From NCBI RefSeq assembly GCF_004369205.1, contig NZ_QFGA01000001.1, positions 1,178,001 to 1,242,000 of the forward strand: DNA of 64,000 bases. Direction: 5' to 3'. The position numbers were made by a program, and so were the translations under genes. Positions 61,230 to 64,000 of the stretch are shown in pieces. The notes under the pieces are model-generated. The model saw only the letters and a list, made by a program, of their open reading frames with translations, did no database searches and was not told where the DNA came from. The first letter of the stretch is position 1. Each line of letters starts with the position of its first letter. This stretch comes from Pelotomaculum schinkii (GTDB taxonomy: Bacteria; Bacillota; Desulfotomaculia; Desulfotomaculales; Pelotomaculaceae).

Positions 61230-62684
61230 TCAATGCTTTTCTTTTTTCAGATATCTTAGAGCTCGTGGTGTGGTTTTAAGAATTTCAGCAGCCGTTGGGT
61301 AATGCCCTTTGGCCTCCTTGAGAGACCTCTCAATGATTAATTGGGTGGCTGTTATCTCCATCTGCTTGAAATTTTCCAAAAACCAGGGTAGATCAAACCC
61401 GGAATCAAAATTCATAGCTTCAATAAAATTTGTAAGTTTTCCCTCCATTTCGGCGAACAAGTTTTCAACAGGTTTGACTTGTGGTTCAATCTGAGGCTGC
61501 CGCTCTGTTCCGCTTATAAGTCCTTTTTTTGAAATATTAAGCGGTAAATGCTCAGGAAGGATGACAGTACTGTCGCACACTGCCGCGATTTTCGCGATCA
61601 TATTTGCCAATTCCCTGATATTACCCGGCCAATTGTAGCTTTTGAGAATATTCAACGCCTCCGTACTTAAGGAAGGCACTCTACCGGGAGGGAAATGGCG
61701 CACCATAAAATGTTCGGTCAAGAATAAAATGTCTTCCTTCCTGTCCCTAAGTGGAGGCAAGGTTAAAGTAACCACTTCGAGCCGATAGAACAGGTCCTCC
61801 CTGAAACGTTTCAATCTCATTAATTCTTCCAGATTGGCATTCGTCGCGGCAAGAATACGGACATCAACATGAATTGGTTTTTGGCCGCCAAGCCTTAATA
61901 ATTCGCCCGTTTCCAAAACACGCAAAAGTTTTACCTGAATCGAATTACTGGCGTCGCCAATCTCATCCAGAAAGAGCGTTCCGCGATGGGCCAGCTCAAA
62001 AATTCCTTTTTTCTGATTTGAAGCCCCTGTAAAAGCTCCTTTTTCATAGCCAAAAAGTTCACTTTCCAGTAAATTTTCCGGTAAAGCTCCGCAGTTTACA
62101 GCCAGAAACGGCTTGTCCGCGCGAGAGCTTATGGCGTGAATAAAATGAGCAAGGACATCCTTCCCGGTTCCTGTTTCGCCGCGAATTAGAATAGTAACGT
62201 CCTTTTTGGCCAGTTTTTCCGCAACCAGGAGCAACCGCCGCATTTCTTCACTTGGTCCGGTTACCAGACCGACGGAAGCAAGTACCTGGTTTCCTTGTTC
62301 AAATGTCTCATTTTTCACAGTCGACCGGTTTAGAGCCTGGCTGATAACTGATTCCAATTCGGAAAGATCGCTGAAAGGCTTTTCGATATAATCAAATGCT
62401 CCAAGCTGGATAGCCTCAACAGCTGACTTTACAGTAGAGTAACCTGTCATTATGATCGATTCACAATCCGGCTGGAGTGATTTTAATTCCCGCAGCAAGG
62501 TAATCCCGTCAGTATCAGGAAGTTTGAGGTCAATAATAGCCAGGTGGTAAGATTCCTTAAAAGCTTCTCTGGCCTGCGCCCCGTTTACGGCTACCGTTAC
62601 CTTGTAGTGGTACGGTTCTAAGAGAAACGTAAAAAATTCTCCTATTTCAATTTCATCATCAACAACCAGAATGCGGAAAGTCAT
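61230..62684 (-). CDS. NtrC-family sigma-54 response regulator
   Basis: A 484-aa regulator with receiver (residues 1-120; phosphoacceptor Asp52 in LAIIDLKLPDTDG, Lys in YIEKPF), AAA+ domain (Walker A GETGTGKD ~170, intact GAFTGA loop in GYEKGAFTGASNQ, LFLDEIGDASNS) and a C-terminal Fis-type HTH (YPTAAEILKTTPRALRYLKK). GGAGAG precedes the ATG. It follows the histidine kinase gene by 66 bp and is separated from the GRE operon by a terminator; it very likely activates that operon at its sigma-54 promoter. Confidence 0.92.
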   Translation of the reverse strand: MTFRILVVDDEIEIGEFFTFLLEPYHYKVTVAVNGAQAREAFKESYHLAIIDLKLPDTDGITLLRELKSLQPDCESIIMTGYSTVKSAVEAIQLGAFDYIEKPFSDLSELESVISQALNRSTVKNETFEQGNQVLASVGLVTGPSEEMRRLLLVAEKLAKKDVTILIRGETGTGKDVLAHFIHAISSRADKPFLAVNCGALPENLLESELFGYEKGAFTGASNQKKGIFELAHRGTLFLDEIGDASNSIQVKLLRVLETGELLRLGGQKPIHVDVRILAATNANLEELMRLKRFREDLFYRLEVVTLTLPPLRDRKEDILFLTEHFMVRHFPPGRVPSLSTEALNILKSYNWPGNIRELANMIAKIAAVCDSTVILPEHLPLNISKKGLISGTERQPQIEPQVKPVENLFAEMEGKLTNFIEAMNFDSGFDLPWFLENFKQMEITATQLIIERSLKEAKGHYPTAAEILKTTPRALRYLKKEKH

Positions 62685-62750
62685 AATTATCTCTCCTTGT
62701 TATCTGATTTTTTAACAAGCTAACTACCTAAAAGAGAAAATTAATGCTTT

Positions 62751-64000
62751 TTAAGGCTCTTCTTCAACAGGTATCATCAAGGAAAACTTGCTTCCATGAC
62801 CAATCTCAGTTTCTACGGCTATCTTCCCGCCATGGGCTTCAGCGATATTTTGACTGATTGAAAGGCCTAGTCCCGTCCCCATCACTTTGGTGGTATAAAA
62901 TGGGCTGAATATCTTTTTTAAATGTTCTGATTCAATACCACAACCCGTATCACGTACTTCGATATAAACAAACCGATCTTCAATTCCGGTGGTCAGATAA
63001 ATATTACGGATACCTCTATCTTGAAGCGAGTCCCGGGCATTGATCAGCAGGTTAACCAAAACCTGTTCCAAATGCTGCCTGCTCCCTGTAACTTCAGGAA
63101 GTCCCCGCGCAAAATTTTTTATAATCCTGATATTATTCTTTTCAATTTCATAGGCAACCAGCGCCAGGGCGCCTTCCACAATATCATTCATATTGATTGG
63201 CTCAAACGAATATTTTTCCTGACGTACAAAGGCGCGGAGTTTAAGGATGATATTCTTGCAGCGTTCACCGCATTTTTTTATATTATCCAGAAGTTTTCCC
63301 TTCTCAGGCGGGTGGATTATAGCATCCCGCTCCAAAAGAAGGGTGTTGCCAATAATGGCAGTGAGAGGACTGTTTAATTCATGGGCAATGCCTGAAGCAA
63401 TTTCCCCGATAGCAGCGAGCTTTGCCGATTGAATTAACTGCGCCTCCATGTTTACCCGCTCCGTAACCTCCCTTATTGAAACAACAACTTCGTTTACAAT
63501 GCTATCTTTATTATATATCGGGTATGATGACAGATCCCATATAACACCGTTAGGAAGGTGAATACGCTTGTTGACCGGCTGTCCTTTTTCAAAAGCCTCT
63601 TTCAACAGGCTTTGCACATGATCATATTGTTCAGGGTCAAAATACTCATACCATAACTGTCCTACCTGGGGAATTATATTTCTTGCCCTTCCCAATTCCA
63701 AAACAGCCTTATTAAAGCGTACAATCTGACATCTCCGGTTGATCACGATCAGCATGTCCGTTACAGCCTTAAAGGTTTCTTCCCAGGCCCGTTTACTCAT
63801 ACTTTCTTCAGAGTAAAGCCTCACGTTTTCAATACATAAGGACAACTGGTCAGCAACCTGGCGCAAGAAGACGATCTCCTCTTCTTTATACGAAAAAGGT
63901 TCATGGCTTCCCAAAATTAAAGCCCCAATGGATTCGCCTTTAACAAACAAAGGCATGATAATCTGAGATTTAATATTGAGGTGAGCCAGCACAATATCTT
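62751..64000 (-). CDS. Sensor histidine kinase, GAF-PAS-HisKA-HATPase (5' part outside window)
   Basis: At least 416 aa; the frame is open to the window edge, so the true start lies beyond 64000. It begins within a GAF domain (SQIIMPLFVKGESIGALILG, CIENVRLYSEES), then a PAS domain (AVTDMLIVINRRCQIVRFNK), the dimerisation domain with the phospho-His in EIASGIAHELNSPLTAIIGN, and the ATPase with N box (NLLINARDSL), G1 (DTGCGI) and G2 (GTGLGLSIS). No membrane segment is seen in this part, so it may sense a cytoplasmic compound. It pairs with the NtrC-family regulator downstream. Confidence 0.9.
   Translation of the reverse strand, partial: DIVLAHLNIKSQIIMPLFVKGESIGALILGSHEPFSYKEEEIVFLRQVADQLSLCIENVRLYSEESMSKRAWEETFKAVTDMLIVINRRCQIVRFNKAVLELGRARNIIPQVGQLWYEYFDPEQYDHVQSLLKEAFEKGQPVNKRIHLPNGVIWDLSSYPIYNKDSIVNEVVVSIREVTERVNMEAQLIQSAKLAAIGEIASGIAHELNSPLTAIIGNTLLLERDAIIHPPEKGKLLDNIKKCGERCKNIILKLRAFVRQEKYSFEPINMNDIVEGALALVAYEIEKNNIRIIKNFARGLPEVTGSRQHLEQVLVNLLINARDSLQDRGIRNIYLTTGIEDRFVYIEVRDTGCGIESEHLKKIFSPFYTTKVMGTGLGLSISQNIAEAHGGKIAVETEIGHGSKFSLMIPVEEEP

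Noticed and set aside
1-64000. CRISPR arrays, tRNA or rRNA genes, phage structural genes, replication origin
   Set aside because: No regularly spaced repeats, cloverleaf-like stretches, or relevant gene families were seen by eye.

Overview
The window looks like chromosomal DNA of a strictly anaerobic, probably spore-forming Firmicute of the Peptococcaceae/Desulfotomaculum-Pelotomaculum type. This is an inference from gene content: a Bcd-EtfBA module with a ferredoxin-bearing EtfA, a molybdenum aldehyde oxidoreductase, a tungsten aldehyde:ferredoxin oxidoreductase (AOR), a glycyl radical enzyme (GRE), rubrerythrin, S-layer homology repeats, strong GGAGG ribosome sites and many TTG/GTG starts. 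I saw no rRNA, tRNA or CRISPR array.

Layout. 1-2.8 kb: end of a thiamine-precursor ABC transporter (permease, lipoprotein, ATPase) followed by thiamine pyrophosphokinase. 2.8-7.4 kb: a BASS-type transporter, then acyl-CoA dehydrogenase, etfB and etfA. 7.6-15.7 kb: a molybdenum aldehyde oxidoreductase operon (minus strand) with its dicluster flavoprotein and a small zinc-ribbon-like redox protein. It faces a divergent AcoR-like sigma-54 activator across a 500-bp region that holds a -24/-12 promoter and inverted repeats. 15.9-25.2 kb: carB (no carA nearby), cinA, and a TetR-regulated efflux operon (HlyD protein, two ATPases, ABC-2 permease). 25.4-35.1 kb: an AT-rich, insertion-sequence-laden island with three different transposases, small secreted or lipoprotein genes of unknown function and at least three broken genes. 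35.2-43.9 kb: ordinary single genes (old yellow enzyme, MFS exporter, PiT/DUF47 phosphate uptake, rubrerythrin, HAD phosphatase, SLH protein). 44-49.8 kb: dnaK-dnaJ-cbpM and transketolase, with a truncated methyltransferase between them.

50.1-64 kb: the most interesting part, a nine-gene minus-strand operon. In transcription order it encodes a glycyl radical enzyme, a DUF6282 amidohydrolase-like protein, a four-cluster ferredoxin, tungsten AOR, an FAD/NAD oxidoreductase, an acetate-type (SatP) transporter, the GRE activase, a ThiS/MoaD-like protein and a PreA-like flavo-iron-sulfur enzyme. A good sigma-54 promoter stands before the GRE. Just upstream lie an NtrC-family response regulator and a GAF-PAS histidine kinase that runs off the window. 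My reading is an inducible anaerobic catabolic pathway: the radical enzyme (helped by the PreA-like reductase and the hydrolase) would yield an aldehyde, which an AorABC-like tungsten complex would oxidise to a carboxylate with NAD or ferredoxin as acceptor, the acid then moving through the SatP-like transporter. The substrate cannot be deduced. The GRE has a Cys-Val-Asp active-site motif instead of the common Cys-X-Glu, and the PreA-like protein lacks the usual Asn-X-Ser-Cys-Pro-His motif, so both may act on unusual substrates.

The window thus carries two aldehyde-oxidising systems, one molybdenum- and one tungsten-dependent, each with its own candidate sigma-54 promoter and adjacent enhancer-binding protein.
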